A stretch of DNA of 64,000 nucleotides. Source: Mycolicibacterium arabiense. GTDB taxonomy: Bacteria; Actinomycetota; Actinomycetes; Mycobacteriales; Mycobacteriaceae. The notes beneath the pieces were generated by a model that worked only from the letters and a program-made list of their open reading frames with translations, had not been told where the DNA came from and made no database searches. The DNA is taken from contig NZ_AP022593.1 in assembly GCF_010731815.2 (NCBI RefSeq), positions 4,960,001 to 5,024,000 of the forward strand, read 5' to 3'. Positions 1 through 8,428 of the stretch are shown in pieces. The position numbers were made by a program, and so were the translations under genes. How positions within the stretch are numbered: position 1 is the stretch's first letter; every line of letters begins with the position of its first letter.

Positions 1-664
1 GCTGGGCGCGTTCGCGGTGGGATTGCGCGACCTCCTCGACGAGCTCGGCGTCAGTTCGGCGACGGTCGTCGGCCATTCGCTGGGAGGTGGCATCTCGATG
101 CAGTTCCTCTACCAGCACCCCGATTACTGCCGACGGCTGGTCCTGATCAGCAGCGGCGGGTTGGGTCCAGACGTGGGTCTGATCCTGCGACTGCTCTCGG
201 CACCGGGAGCAGAACTGTTCATGCCCATCATCGCGCCGCCACCGGTGCTCCGGGTGGGCGACGCGGTGAAGTCGTGGCTCACGTCGAGGGGCCTTCGTTC
301 ACCGCGCGGAGCGGAGATCTGGAGCGCGTACTCGTCGTTCGCGGACCCCGCCACCCGCCAGTCGTTCCTGCGGACGCTGCGGTCGGTGGTCGACTACCGC
401 GGCCAGTCGGTCAGCGCACTGAACAGGCTGAAGTTGAAGTCGGATCTGCCGACGCTGGCGATCTGGGGTGAGGACGACACGATCATTCCCGTCGACCACG
501 CGTACTCCGCACTCGAGGCGAGGCCCGACTGTCACCTCGAGGTCATGCCCGGCGTGGGCCACTTCGCCCACGTGGAGGCGCCCTACGAGGTGTTCCGTCT
601 CATCGACGAGTTCATCACCGCGACGAGCGATTCGGCCGCTCACCCGGTGCTCGAGGAGCACTAG
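1..664 (+). CDS. alpha/beta hydrolase, 5' end outside window
   Basis: C-terminal part of an alpha/beta-fold hydrolase; the frame is open from base 2, so the true start lies upstream. The nucleophile elbow GHSLGG (GxSxG) is visible near the beginning, then a cap-like segment, an acid residue in the WGEDDTIIP stretch and the catalytic His in GVGHFAHVEAP close to the end. This is the classical Ser-Asp-His order of esterases and C-C hydrolases. The substrate cannot be read from the sequence. It ends 12 bp before a convergent minus-strand gene. Confidence 0.9.
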   Translation, partial: LGAFAVGLRDLLDELGVSSATVVGHSLGGGISMQFLYQHPDYCRRLVLISSGGLGPDVGLILRLLSAPGAELFMPIIAPPPVLRVGDAVKSWLTSRGLRSPRGAEIWSAYSSFADPATRQSFLRTLRSVVDYRGQSVSALNRLKLKSDLPTLAIWGEDDTIIPVDHAYSALEARPDCHLEVMPGVGHFAHVEAPYEVFRLIDEFITATSDSAAHPVLEEH

Positions 665-676
665 CCCGCGAGTGCG

Positions 677-1684
677 TCAGGCGGGTCCGGTGGCGAAGTG
701 CTCCGCGACGACGGCGGCTGCCAGCGGGTAGTCGCGCAGCGCCGCGCCGACGAGCCCGCGGAGTTCGGCGACGCAGGCGGGGTCGGCGCCCCGCCCGCGC
801 AGCAAGTCCTCGATCCACGCCGAGGTCTCGGACACGGGCCGCGGGTCGGCGGTGAGCACCGCGGCCGCCGCGGCGTGCAGCGTCTGGTTGAGCACGTCGA
901 CGACCTCGTCGTCGCTCAGGTTGACCGAACCGGTGCCGATCGCCGCGACCGACCATTGACGGCCCAGCTGATCGACCATCCTGCGGTGTTCGATCTCGAG
1001 CGCCGACTGCTCGGCGAGCGCCTCGCCCGGCAGCGCCGGTGCGGGCGCGACCACTGCGGGCAGCTCGCGCATCGCTCGAATGGCATCGTGCGCGTCGCGC
1101 GCCCACGCGGTGGCACCCAGGGTACGCGCCCGCGCGTCGTCGGGGCCGAACGCGGGTCCTCCGACCAGGATCGGCACTCCCGCAGCGGTACTCGCCTCGA
1201 TGAAGCGGCGTGACGTCGGCAGGGAGCCGAGGACCGAACAACTGACGGCGACGGCCTCGGGACCCAGTTCCTGCAGGTGCCGGTTCAGTCGCATCGGGCT
1301 GGTCGATGCGCCGAGGAGCGTGGTGTCCCAGCCGTCCGCCCGCAGGGCACAGTCAATGATCATCGCGGGCAGGGCATGCCATTCCTTCTCCGCGCATGCG
1401 ATGAGCGCGCCACCACGCGTCGGTGGGATCCGACGGACGTGGGCGGCGACCACCTTGGTGGCCGAGACGGCGAGCGCCGTGGCCGCATGTTCCTGCGCGA
1501 CGGTCCACTCACCACGTTGCCAGCGGGCGCCCACCTCCCGCTGCGACGCGGCGATGACGTCGGTCAGGACGGTCACGGGATCCTCACCCGCGGCCAGCAT
1601 GCGGTCGATCACCGCGGCGACGGTGCTGGCGTCGCCCGAGGCGATGGCGTCGTCGTAGGCGGAGGCGAGGGCGAGATCGCTCAC
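677..1684 (-). CDS. stand-alone cobalamin-binding protein, possible B12 photosensor
   Basis: 335 aa. Residues about 1-85 form a helical B12-binding cap and about 90-200 a Rossmann-like cobalamin domain (GGALIACAEKEWH, later VGGPAFG). W55 is followed by nine residues and then E65-H66, exactly the W-x9-EH signature of light-sensing CarH-type domains. H103 in EWHALP sits where the lower axial His of the E/DxHxxG motif lies, but the Gly is replaced by P106, and the residue after W55 is Gln rather than the His of CarH. There is no MerR HTH; the C-terminal ~110 residues are an unrecognised helical region. It starts 4 bp after the SpoIIE phosphatase gene, so the two are almost certainly one operon. 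Cofactor binding is likely by family; light sensing is inference. Confidence 0.85.
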   Translation of the reverse strand: MSDLALASAYDDAIASGDASTVAAVIDRMLAAGEDPVTVLTDVIAASQREVGARWQRGEWTVAQEHAATALAVSATKVVAAHVRRIPPTRGGALIACAEKEWHALPAMIIDCALRADGWDTTLLGASTSPMRLNRHLQELGPEAVAVSCSVLGSLPTSRRFIEASTAAGVPILVGGPAFGPDDARARTLGATAWARDAHDAIRAMRELPAVVAPAPALPGEALAEQSALEIEHRRMVDQLGRQWSVAAIGTGSVNLSDDEVVDVLNQTLHAAAAAVLTADPRPVSETSAWIEDLLRGRGADPACVAELRGLVGAALRDYPLAAAVVAEHFATGPA

Positions 1685-1688
1685 GTGC

Positions 1689-3014
1689 TCAATCCCCGCA
1701 CGTCACCGCGAGCAAGGCGATGTCGTCGTGGGCGCGGCTGTCGAGGTGCTCGATCACGCTGCGCTCGATGGCCTCGCAGACCACCTCGGGCGCGGCGCCG
1801 GCGTACGCGGGCAGCAGCCGGAGCAGTCGTTCGACGCCATACATGCCGTCGGCTCCGAACGCCTCGTCGATCCCGTCGGTGAACATCAGCAGGGTGTCGT
1901 TCGGCCGCAGCTCGATCTCGACGGAGGCGTACTCGACGTGCGCAATCATGCCCACCGCGGTACCGAACACGTCGACCTGTTCCACGCGGCCGTTGGCGCG
2001 CAACACGATTGGCGGGGGATGCCCGGCCGATGCGAGTTCGACGGTGATCCGCCCGTCATCGGAGCGGCGCAGGCGGGCGCACACCACGGTGACGAACTTG
2101 TCGGTGCCCGTCTCGTGCAGCACGGTGTTGAGCGCACCGAGCAGTGCGGTGGGTCGACGGTCGAACAGGCAGGCGGTGCGGATGCTCTGCCGGGCGCGGC
2201 CCGTGACGGCGGCGGCCTCCACGCCCTTGCCGCTGACGTCGCCGAGTGCCAGTAGCCAATCGTCGTCGGAGCCGTGAACGTCGTAGAAGTCGCCGCCGAT
2301 GTCGAGGTGTTCGGCCGCGGGCCGGTATAGCGCTGCCAGACGCACGCCGACGATGTCCGGCAGCGACGGTGGACGCAGGCCCCGTTGCAGCGTGCTGGCG
2401 ATGCGCGAGCTGTCCTCGTAGAGGCGCGCCGAGTCCAGCGCCAGCGCTGCCCGCTCTGCGACCTGCTCGGCGAGGGCGATGTCGTGGGCGTCGAAGCCTC
2501 GGCCTTGGCCGCGGACCAGGATCAGTGCGCCGACGGTCGAGCCGCGGGCCGTGAGCCCGAGGCCAACCACGTCGGCCGGGCGCAGTGCGGCGGCCTCGGC
2601 CGACAGCCGCGGGTGGGGTATCAGGGCAGCGAGTCCGTCGCCGACGACCGGGGTCTCGAAGACGCCGAGTTCGACGTGCAGCAGTTCGGTCCGTCCCGAT
2701 CGCATGACCCGGCCCAGCGCCTGGTCATACACCTGAGCCATGGGCACGATGTCGCTGAAGCCGTGCTCTGCACCGCCCAGTACGTGCAGCCCACCGGTGG
2801 TGCTGTCGGGGACGATGACGACCGCCCAGTCGGCGAGACCGGGTGTGATGAGGGTCAGCAGGCGGATGGCCGTGCGACGAAGGTTCAGCGACCCGGCCAG
2901 GCCGGTGCCGACTTGGTCGAGGAGTTCAGCACGATCGACGGTCGGGCCCGGGGCCACCGGCCCCCGCGGGTCGACTGGTTGATCGGTAATGGTCTGCTTG
3001 GGCAGCATGCCCAC
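1689..3014 (-). CDS. GAF-SpoIIE (PP2C-type) serine phosphatase, RsbU-like
   Basis: 441 aa. An N-terminal GAF-like sensor domain (about 40-190) precedes a SpoIIE/PP2C phosphatase domain (about 210-440). Metal-binding motifs are intact: IGGDFYD, LGDVSGKG, FTDGIDEA and the final HDDIALLAV. Enzymes of this family dephosphorylate STAS-domain anti-sigma antagonists and so release a stress sigma factor; two STAS genes lie 6-10 kb away. The gene is upstream of the B12-binding protein gene (4 bp gap), suggesting that protein feeds a signal to it. The ATG at 3014 is used; a second in-frame ATG follows two codons later. A TAAAAT hexamer on the minus strand near 3165-3175 is a possible -10, giving a long leader. 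Confidence 0.92.
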   Translation of the reverse strand: MGMLPKQTITDQPVDPRGPVAPGPTVDRAELLDQVGTGLAGSLNLRRTAIRLLTLITPGLADWAVVIVPDSTTGGLHVLGGAEHGFSDIVPMAQVYDQALGRVMRSGRTELLHVELGVFETPVVGDGLAALIPHPRLSAEAAALRPADVVGLGLTARGSTVGALILVRGQGRGFDAHDIALAEQVAERAALALDSARLYEDSSRIASTLQRGLRPPSLPDIVGVRLAALYRPAAEHLDIGGDFYDVHGSDDDWLLALGDVSGKGVEAAAVTGRARQSIRTACLFDRRPTALLGALNTVLHETGTDKFVTVVCARLRRSDDGRITVELASAGHPPPIVLRANGRVEQVDVFGTAVGMIAHVEYASVEIELRPNDTLLMFTDGIDEAFGADGMYGVERLLRLLPAYAGAAPEVVCEAIERSVIEHLDSRAHDDIALLAVTCGD

Positions 3015-3260
3015 CAGCTTCCCTGCCCCGTCTGGGGCGTCTTGCCGACGTCGGTATTTGACAGCCGGTCGGCGATCGAAGTGATGTCAGCTCGTCCAGA
3101 CGCGGGGGGAACCGTGTCCGCCCCGGCGACGACACCGCAGGCTGCACTCTCAACCTTGATCTAGATTTTACCACCGCGGCGGTTCCGTTCACCGTGACGA
3201 ACCGGCGTCGGGTGGGCGGGGCGGACGAATGAGCCGGGGATTCCCGGGTACTGACCGTTG

Positions 3261-3797
3261 ATGAGCAAGACCGCACTCCTGGTGATCGACATGTTGAACG
3301 ACTACGACCATCGCGACTCCGACGCGCTCGCCGCCAACGTCGGAGAGATCGTCGACCCCCTGGCCAAGCTGATCGACGAGGCGAGGGCAAGCGACGACGT
3401 CGACCTCATCTACGTCAACGACAATAGGGGCGACTTCACCGCCGACCGCGGCGACCTGATCCGAACGGCACTCGACGGCAAGCGCCCTGATCTCATCGAA
3501 CCGATTGCCCCTGGCGACGAATGCACCTTCTTGACCAAGGTGCGCCACAGCGCGTTCTACGCCACCGCGCTCGACTACCTACTGGGACGGCTGGAGACGA
3601 AGCGCGTCGTGCTCACCGGCCAGGTGACCGAACAGTGCATCCTCTACACCGCCCTCGACGGCTACCTGCGTCACCTCGACGTGGTCGTGCCGCCCGACGC
3701 GGTGGCCCACATCATTCCCGAACTCGGTGAGGCCGCGCTGGCCATGATGGAACGGAACATGGGCGCCGAAATAAAGCCGTCACATAACTGCCTGTGA
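3261..3797 (+). CDS. isochorismatase-family cysteine hydrolase
   Basis: 178 aa from the ATG at 3261 (an adjacent TTG at 3258 is less likely). The fold-defining pattern of the isochorismatase-like cysteine hydrolases is present: D10 in LLVIDMLNDY, a Lys in FLTKVRHSAF and the nucleophile Cys in TGQVTEQCILY, with a cis-peptide-type segment before it. Members hydrolyse isochorismate, nicotinamide, carbamoyl sarcosine and similar substrates; which applies here cannot be told. The 246-bp region upstream separates it from the divergent SpoIIE phosphatase gene. Confidence 0.9.
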   Translation: MSKTALLVIDMLNDYDHRDSDALAANVGEIVDPLAKLIDEARASDDVDLIYVNDNRGDFTADRGDLIRTALDGKRPDLIEPIAPGDECTFLTKVRHSAFYATALDYLLGRLETKRVVLTGQVTEQCILYTALDGYLRHLDVVVPPDAVAHIIPELGEAALAMMERNMGAEIKPSHNCL

Positions 3798-3816
3798 CAG
3801 TGGGTAATACGACCTC

Positions 3817-4038
3817 ATGAGCAAAGACGAAGAATTCAAGAAGGGCGACCACGTCGAGTGGAGCAGCCACGGCAGCACCGCCGAGGGGACCGTCGAGGAG
3901 AAGATCACCGAGGACACGAAGGCGGCCAAGCGCACGGTGCGGGCGAGCCCCGACGACCCGCAGTACCGGGTACGTAGCGAGAAGAGCGGCAACGACGCCG
4001 TGCACAAGCCCGACGCGCTGCGCAAGAGCAACGGATAG
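3817..4038 (+). CDS. small Tudor-like protein (DUF2945/HVA family)
   Basis: 73 aa, rich in Lys and Glu. FKKGDHVEWSSHGSTAEGTV and the later SPDDPQYRVRSEKSGNDAVHK match the short beta-barrel DUF2945 family (hypervirulence-associated Tudor domain), whose molecular role is unclear. It begins 19 bp after the hydrolase stop and ends 9 bp before the topoisomerase start, so it is probably cotranscribed with the latter. A role in nucleic-acid binding is only an inference from the fold and the neighbour. Confidence 0.85.
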   Translation: MSKDEEFKKGDHVEWSSHGSTAEGTVEEKITEDTKAAKRTVRASPDDPQYRVRSEKSGNDAVHKPDALRKSNG

Positions 4039-4047
4039 GACCCTGCG

Positions 4048-5064
4048 GTGCGGCTACGGCGCAGCGTCGTCACTGGCCCGGGTTACGGAAGGGTGCGGCG
4101 CGGCAAGGGCTTCTCCTACGTCGGCGCCGACGGACTGCCGCTGACCGACGAGGCAGCGGTGTCCCGGATCAAGGAACTGGTCATCCCGCCGGCATGGAAG
4201 AAGGTGTGGATCAGCCCGCACGCCAACGGGCACATCCAGGCGGTCGGCACCGATGCCGCCGGGCGCCGCCAATACCTGTATCACCAGCGGTGGCAGGAGG
4301 AGCGGGCCGAGGAGAAGTTCGACCGTGTCCTCGGCATGTCGAAGGCCTTGCCGCAGTGGCGAATCGATGTAGCCGAGGACCTTCGGCGCAAGGGTCTGGA
4401 CCGAAATCGCGTGCTGGCGATCGCGCTGCACCTGCTGGACCGGGGGTACTTCCGGGCCGGTGGCGAGCAGTATGCGGAGGAGAACGAGTCCTACGGCATT
4501 GCGACGCTGCTGTGCGAACACGTGTCGGTGCGCAAGAACGCCGTGTCCTTCGACTACCCTGCCAAGAGCGGTGTGCGGCGAATCCTCGAGATCGAGGATC
4601 CGCAGGTGGTGCGCTCCATCCGCTCCTTACTCCGTCGCGAGCACGACAGCAATCGACTTCTGGTGTGCCGCACCATGTCCGGTTGGGCGGACCTGCACGC
4701 CGAGGACCTGAACGCGCGCTTCAAGGAGATGGTCGGGTCCGAGTACAGCGTGAAGGATCTGCGTACCTGGCATGGCACGGTGCTCGCTGCGGAGGCTTTC
4801 GTCGACGCGGACCCGCCGGTGTCGAAGAAGGTCGTCAAGCGGGTCGAATCGCATGTGTTCAAGGAGGTCTCGGACGGGCTCGGCAACACACCGGCCGTCG
4901 CGAGGGCGTCCTACGTCGATCCGCGGGTGGTGACGGCGTACGAACACGGCCTTACGATCAAGGCGTCGGCCCGCCGCGCGGAACGGACCGACGACCCGGC
5001 CGAACGGCAGGCAATCGTGGAGAAGGCCACCCGCACCCTCATCGCTCGCGTCGCGAAGGGGTGA
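4048..5064 (+). CDS. DNA topoisomerase IB (eukaryotic/poxvirus type)
   Basis: 338 aa, GTG start 9 bp after the preceding gene. It has the N-terminal DNA-clamp region (KGFSYVGADG, IPPAWKKVWI, HANGHIQAVGTDAAGRRQYLYH) and the catalytic domain with RHRxx-type arginines in place (LRTWHGT) and the nucleophile Tyr at about residue 289 in ARASYVDPRVV. Type IB enzymes relax supercoils by a 3'-phosphotyrosyl intermediate and need no ATP. They are found in a minority of bacteria, including many non-tuberculous mycobacteria. Monomeric and cytoplasmic by family. Confidence 0.93.
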   Translation: MRLRRSVVTGPGYGRVRRGKGFSYVGADGLPLTDEAAVSRIKELVIPPAWKKVWISPHANGHIQAVGTDAAGRRQYLYHQRWQEERAEEKFDRVLGMSKALPQWRIDVAEDLRRKGLDRNRVLAIALHLLDRGYFRAGGEQYAEENESYGIATLLCEHVSVRKNAVSFDYPAKSGVRRILEIEDPQVVRSIRSLLRREHDSNRLLVCRTMSGWADLHAEDLNARFKEMVGSEYSVKDLRTWHGTVLAAEAFVDADPPVSKKVVKRVESHVFKEVSDGLGNTPAVARASYVDPRVVTAYEHGLTIKASARRAERTDDPAERQAIVEKATRTLIARVAKG

Positions 5065-5074
5065 GTGAGGAGGG

Positions 5075-5245
5075 CTACTCGGTCTTCGCGCGGGCCTCTG
5101 CACCGCTCTCGCCGGCGTCGAAGTCGTCGTCGGCGAACGTGCGGCCGACGTAGTCACCGTCGTCGTCGTTGCTCGCCCGTGTCGAGGCGACGTGATCGTC
5201 GGCCTGCACGTCTGACTCGCTCTGCTCCGGGTCTCGTCCGGCCAT
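5075..5245 (-). CDS. small acidic hypothetical protein
   Basis: 56 aa, mostly Asp, Glu, Ser and Ala with no hydrophobic core, so probably disordered. The start ATG at 5245 is chosen because AGGAGG lies six bases upstream on the minus strand; an in-frame ATG nine codons further up has no such site. It converges on the topoisomerase gene with 10 bp between stops. No family is recognised and the function is unknown. Confidence 0.6.
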   Translation of the reverse strand: MAGRDPEQSESDVQADDHVASTRASNDDDGDYVGRTFADDDFDAGESGAEARAKTE

Positions 5246-5355
5246 GTGTTCCTCCTGATCGTGGTGCATCAAGCGTTACCCCGGTTCGCGGCGACGCAAC
5301 CCACGTCATGTTCTCGTCAGATTCCGCTCCGAGACGATTGGGTAGATGATCGATC

Positions 5356-5979
5356 ATGAGTGATGACAGGGGGCAGTTGACCGCCCTGGCGCTGGTGTGC
5401 AGCCTCAAACCCAGCCCGGCACCGTCGAGCAGTGCACTCATCGCCGAGCACGTGCTCGAGCACCTGCGCGGGGCCGGCGTCGAATGCGAGTCGGTGCGAT
5501 GCGTGGACCACGCGATCGCCCCCGGGGTCGAGGTCGACATGGGCGATGGCGACGAGTGGCCCACGATCCGGCAGAAGGTCCTCGCCGCCGACATCCTGGT
5601 GTTCAGCACCCCGATCTGGGTGGGCCATCCGTCGAGCATCGCCCAGCGCGTCATAGAACGTCTCGACGCCGAGTTGTCCACCAAGGACGACGCGGGACGG
5701 CCGATCCTCGCGGGCAAGGTCGCGGTGGTGAGCGTCGTCGGCAACGAGGACGGCGCGCACAAGGTGGCCGCCGACGTCTTCCAAGCGCTCAACGACGTCG
5801 GCTACACCATTCCGGCACAGGCGAACACCTATTGGACCGGCCCGGCGATGGGTTCGACCGACTACGGCGATCTCGACGAGGTGCCCGACGCGGTGTCCTC
5901 GACGACGGCGGCGGTGGCCCGCAACGCGGTACACCTGGCCACGGTGTTGGCCGCTGCCGATTACCCGGCTTATGAGTAA
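5356..5979 (+). CDS. flavodoxin-like NAD(P)H-dependent FMN reductase
   Basis: 207 aa. The flavodoxin-like fold is indicated by the first strand and phosphate loop (ALVCSLKPSPAPSSS), the flavin-contact segment FSTPIWVGHPSS and the VVSVVGNEDGAHK strand. Such proteins reduce FMN or quinones with NAD(P)H in the cytoplasm. The ATG follows a short AT-rich stretch (GGGTAGATGATCGATC) that gives no clear Shine-Dalgarno site. It ends 3 bp before the glycosyltransferase gene and may lead that operon. Confidence 0.85.
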   Translation: MSDDRGQLTALALVCSLKPSPAPSSSALIAEHVLEHLRGAGVECESVRCVDHAIAPGVEVDMGDGDEWPTIRQKVLAADILVFSTPIWVGHPSSIAQRVIERLDAELSTKDDAGRPILAGKVAVVSVVGNEDGAHKVAADVFQALNDVGYTIPAQANTYWTGPAMGSTDYGDLDEVPDAVSSTTAAVARNAVHLATVLAAADYPAYE

Positions 5980-5982
5980 CGG

Positions 5983-6726
5983 GTGAGACGACCAGCCTCA
6001 CCGCTGCAGGGGGTCACCCTGCGCCATGCCGTCGTCGTCATTCCCGCCCACGACGAGGCGAGTCGACTCCGAGGGTGCGTGGAATCGGTTCTGGATGCCG
6101 CAGGGCATCTGCCGTTCGCGACGTCGGTGGTCGTCGTGCTCGATGCCTGCACCGACGGGTCGGTCGAGGTCGCCAGGTCCTTCGGCGGTGCCGTGCACGC
6201 GCTGGAGGTCGACCTTCGCAACGTGGGAGCGGCGCGCGCAGCGGGATTCGAACATGCGAGGTCGCTGCCGAAGGCGGTCTCGGACGACGAGGTCTGGTAT
6301 GCGACCACTGACGCCGACAGCAGGGTGGATCCCGATTGGCTGATTCGGCAGATCGGGTCGGGCGCGGACGTGGTGCTGGGCGTCGTGCGCGTACGCAACT
6401 GGCGCAACACGTCCGCCGCCGCCGTCCGCCGTTACCTGTCCTCCTACCAATCCAAGTACCGGCCCGACGGACGCGGGCATCGGCACGTCCATGGCGCGAA
6501 CATGGGTTTTCGTGCCGGCGCCTACTGGCAGACGGGTGGTTTCGCGCCCCTGGCCGCCGACGAGGACGTCGATCTGGTGCGCCGGTTCCGTGAGGCCGGG
6601 GTGCGCATCGACAGCGACCGCCGCATCTCCGTTTCGACGTCTGCACGCCCCGTCGGCAGAGCGCCCCGCGGTTTCGCCGCGCACCTCCGTTCGGTTTCCA
6701 AGGGCGTTACGACGGAGCCGACGTGA
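5983..6726 (+). CDS. family 2 glycosyltransferase
   Basis: 247 aa, GTG start. A GT-A fold is shown by HAVVVIPAHDEASRL at the N-terminus, the nucleotide-diphosphate Asp in VVVLDACTDGS, the metal-binding TTDADSRVDPDWL and the acceptor-side GGFAPLAADEDVDLVRRF. It has no membrane helices, so it acts as a soluble inverting transferase. It is the first gene of a tightly packed set: its stop overlaps the next start by 4 bp. With a deacetylase and an N-methyltransferase-like gene downstream, the product is likely a modified amino-sugar compound (inference). Confidence 0.9.
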   Translation: MRRPASPLQGVTLRHAVVVIPAHDEASRLRGCVESVLDAAGHLPFATSVVVVLDACTDGSVEVARSFGGAVHALEVDLRNVGAARAAGFEHARSLPKAVSDDEVWYATTDADSRVDPDWLIRQIGSGADVVLGVVRVRNWRNTSAAAVRRYLSSYQSKYRPDGRGHRHVHGANMGFRAGAYWQTGGFAPLAADEDVDLVRRFREAGVRIDSDRRISVSTSARPVGRAPRGFAAHLRSVSKGVTTEPT

Positions 6727-7670
6727 CCAGCGATCTCGTCGGCCGGTGGCTGGACGCGGGCGAACTCGACCTGCCACTGCCGGGGCACGGGCGCACCCTG
6801 GAACGCTGGACGGCGCTGGCCAGGCTGACCGAAGTCGACGTCACCGCAGGCCGACTCGCCGAGGCGCACACCGACGCGGCCGCGATCCTCGTCGAGTTGA
6901 ACGGCGCACCCCCGGCGTTCGGCCAACTGTGGGGCGTGTGGGCGGCTGAGCCGCCGGACGCCGTCGTGACGGCCCACCACGCCGACCGCGTGATCCTCGA
7001 CGGGACCAAGGCCTGGTGCTCGGGTGCCGGTCTGTGCACGCACGCACTCGTCACCGCGCGCCGCGCAGACGGGGCTCGCGGGTTGTACGCGGTCGACCTC
7101 TCCGACCCCGGGGTGTCCATACCGCCGTCGACGTGGCAGAACGTCGGCATGCGTGACAGCGCCACCGGAGACGTCCACTTCGAGTCGGCGGTTGCGGTGG
7201 AGGTCGGTGCCCCTGGCGAGTATCTGACGCGACATGGCTTCTGGCACGGCGCGATCGGCGTGGCTGCGTGTTGGCTCGGAGGCGCCCGGGCCGTCGCTGC
7301 TCCGCTGTATCGCTCGGTGTCGCACGCGGCGCAGGACTCGTCGCAGGCACCGGCCGATCCGCATGCCCAGGCCCATCTCGGCGCCGTGGACGCAGCGCTC
7401 GCGGCTGCCGAGGCGACGGTCGCGGCAGCAGCTCGTGCCGTCGATTCGGATTCCCGCGATCCCGATGCCGAACTGATCGCCCGCCGGGTGCGGGCAGTGG
7501 TGGAGCACGCGGTCGACGAGGCGATCAGTCGCACGGGCCGCGCGCTCGGACCGAAGCCGCTCGCGATGGATGCCGCACACGCGCAACGCGTCGCGGACCT
7601 CACGATGTACGTGCGCCAGAGCCACGCCGAGCGCGACCTTGCGGTACTCGGCCGACTGGCCGCACGGTGA
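6723..7670 (+). CDS. acyl-CoA dehydrogenase-like flavoprotein
   Basis: 315 aa, shorter than the usual ~380 aa acyl-CoA dehydrogenase. The middle beta domain is recognisable (DRVILDGTKAWCSGAGLCTHALVTARR, written here in parts: VILDGTKAWCSGAG), as is the four-helix C-terminal part (HGFWHGAIGVAACWLGGARA). The usual N-terminal helical domain is truncated and the catalytic Glu is not obvious, so it may be a dedicated oxidase or a non-catalytic relative. The GTG start overlaps the glycosyltransferase stop, and its own stop overlaps the deacetylase start, which implies translational coupling and a shared pathway. Confidence 0.8.
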   Translation: MTSDLVGRWLDAGELDLPLPGHGRTLERWTALARLTEVDVTAGRLAEAHTDAAAILVELNGAPPAFGQLWGVWAAEPPDAVVTAHHADRVILDGTKAWCSGAGLCTHALVTARRADGARGLYAVDLSDPGVSIPPSTWQNVGMRDSATGDVHFESAVAVEVGAPGEYLTRHGFWHGAIGVAACWLGGARAVAAPLYRSVSHAAQDSSQAPADPHAQAHLGAVDAALAAAEATVAAAARAVDSDSRDPDAELIARRVRAVVEHAVDEAISRTGRALGPKPLAMDAAHAQRVADLTMYVRQSHAERDLAVLGRLAAR

Positions 7671-8428
7671 ACGTCGACGAAGGCAACTGCTCGCGGTTCG
7701 CGGCGTGCCCGATCGCCGACGGCGGCACGTCGTCCGCCGCGTGGCTCGACTGGCTGGCGGGGCATCCAGCGCTGGACTTCTCGACGTGTTCGTCGCTCAC
7801 CGTCGTTGCGGCGCATCCCGACGACGAGACCTACGGATTCGGCGGGGCGGCTGCGGCGTTGCGCGCCCGGGGTGTCGAGGTCCGGTGGGTCTCGGTCACC
7901 GATGGCGGCGGCGCCTTCCCGGACTGGTCGCCCGCGCGGCGCACGGCACTCGAGGCGACGAGGAGGGGTGAAGTCCGGCGGGCGGCGCACGCACTTGGAA
8001 TCGACGACGTCATCGAATTGGGTTTGCCCGACGGCGAACTGGAATCCCATGAGGGTGCGTTGAGCGAATCGCTCGTCGACCTGCTGACGGACCGACCGCC
8101 GGGATCCTGGTGTGCGGCGACGTGGCGAGGCGACGGACACCCCGACCACGAGGCGGTCGGTCGGGCTGCTGCCGCGGCATGCGACCGAACCTCCGTGCGG
8201 CTCCTCGAGTACCCGATCTGGATGTGGCACTGGGCGCAACCCGGCGACGTCGCGGTGCCGTGGTCGCGCATGCAGCGCGTTGCCGTCGACGCGAGTGCAC
8301 GAGCAGGCAAGGTGGCCGCGGCCGGACAGTTCCATTCGCAGACGACCAAGCCGGTCGATGGCGAAGCGATCCTGCCGCCGCACGTCGTGAATCGGCTGAT
8401 GACGGTTGGGGAGGTCGTGTTCGTATGA
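7667..8428 (+). CDS. PIG-L family N-deacetylase
   Basis: 253 aa from a GTG that overlaps the previous stop by 4 bp. The zinc-binding AHPDDE motif (in VVAAHPDDETYGFGG) and the second signature RGDGHPDHEAVG are intact, as in MshB, GlcNAc-PI deacetylase and LmbE proteins that remove acetyl groups from N-acetylglucosaminides. The gene sits between the flavoprotein and methyltransferase genes in an overlapping string, so its substrate is probably the glycoside made by the glycosyltransferase. Confidence 0.92.
   Translation: MNVDEGNCSRFAACPIADGGTSSAAWLDWLAGHPALDFSTCSSLTVVAAHPDDETYGFGGAAAALRARGVEVRWVSVTDGGGAFPDWSPARRTALEATRRGEVRRAAHALGIDDVIELGLPDGELESHEGALSESLVDLLTDRPPGSWCAATWRGDGHPDHEAVGRAAAAACDRTSVRLLEYPIWMWHWAQPGDVAVPWSRMQRVAVDASARAGKVAAAGQFHSQTTKPVDGEAILPPHVVNRLMTVGEVVFV

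Noticed and set aside
3240..3262. GGGTAC just before the isochorismatase-like gene as a SigF -10
   Set aside because: No GTTT at 15-17 bp upstream, and the box lies only about 10 bp from the ATG.
3800..3820. GGGTAA before the Tudor-like gene as a SigF -10
   Set aside because: No matching -35 element at the right distance.
6707..8383. 558-codon open frame on the minus strand across the glycosyltransferase/deacetylase operon
   Set aside because: It is antisense to genes with clear domains, is rich in Arg/Ala/Pro and Ser repeats typical of GC-rich shadows, and shows no motif.
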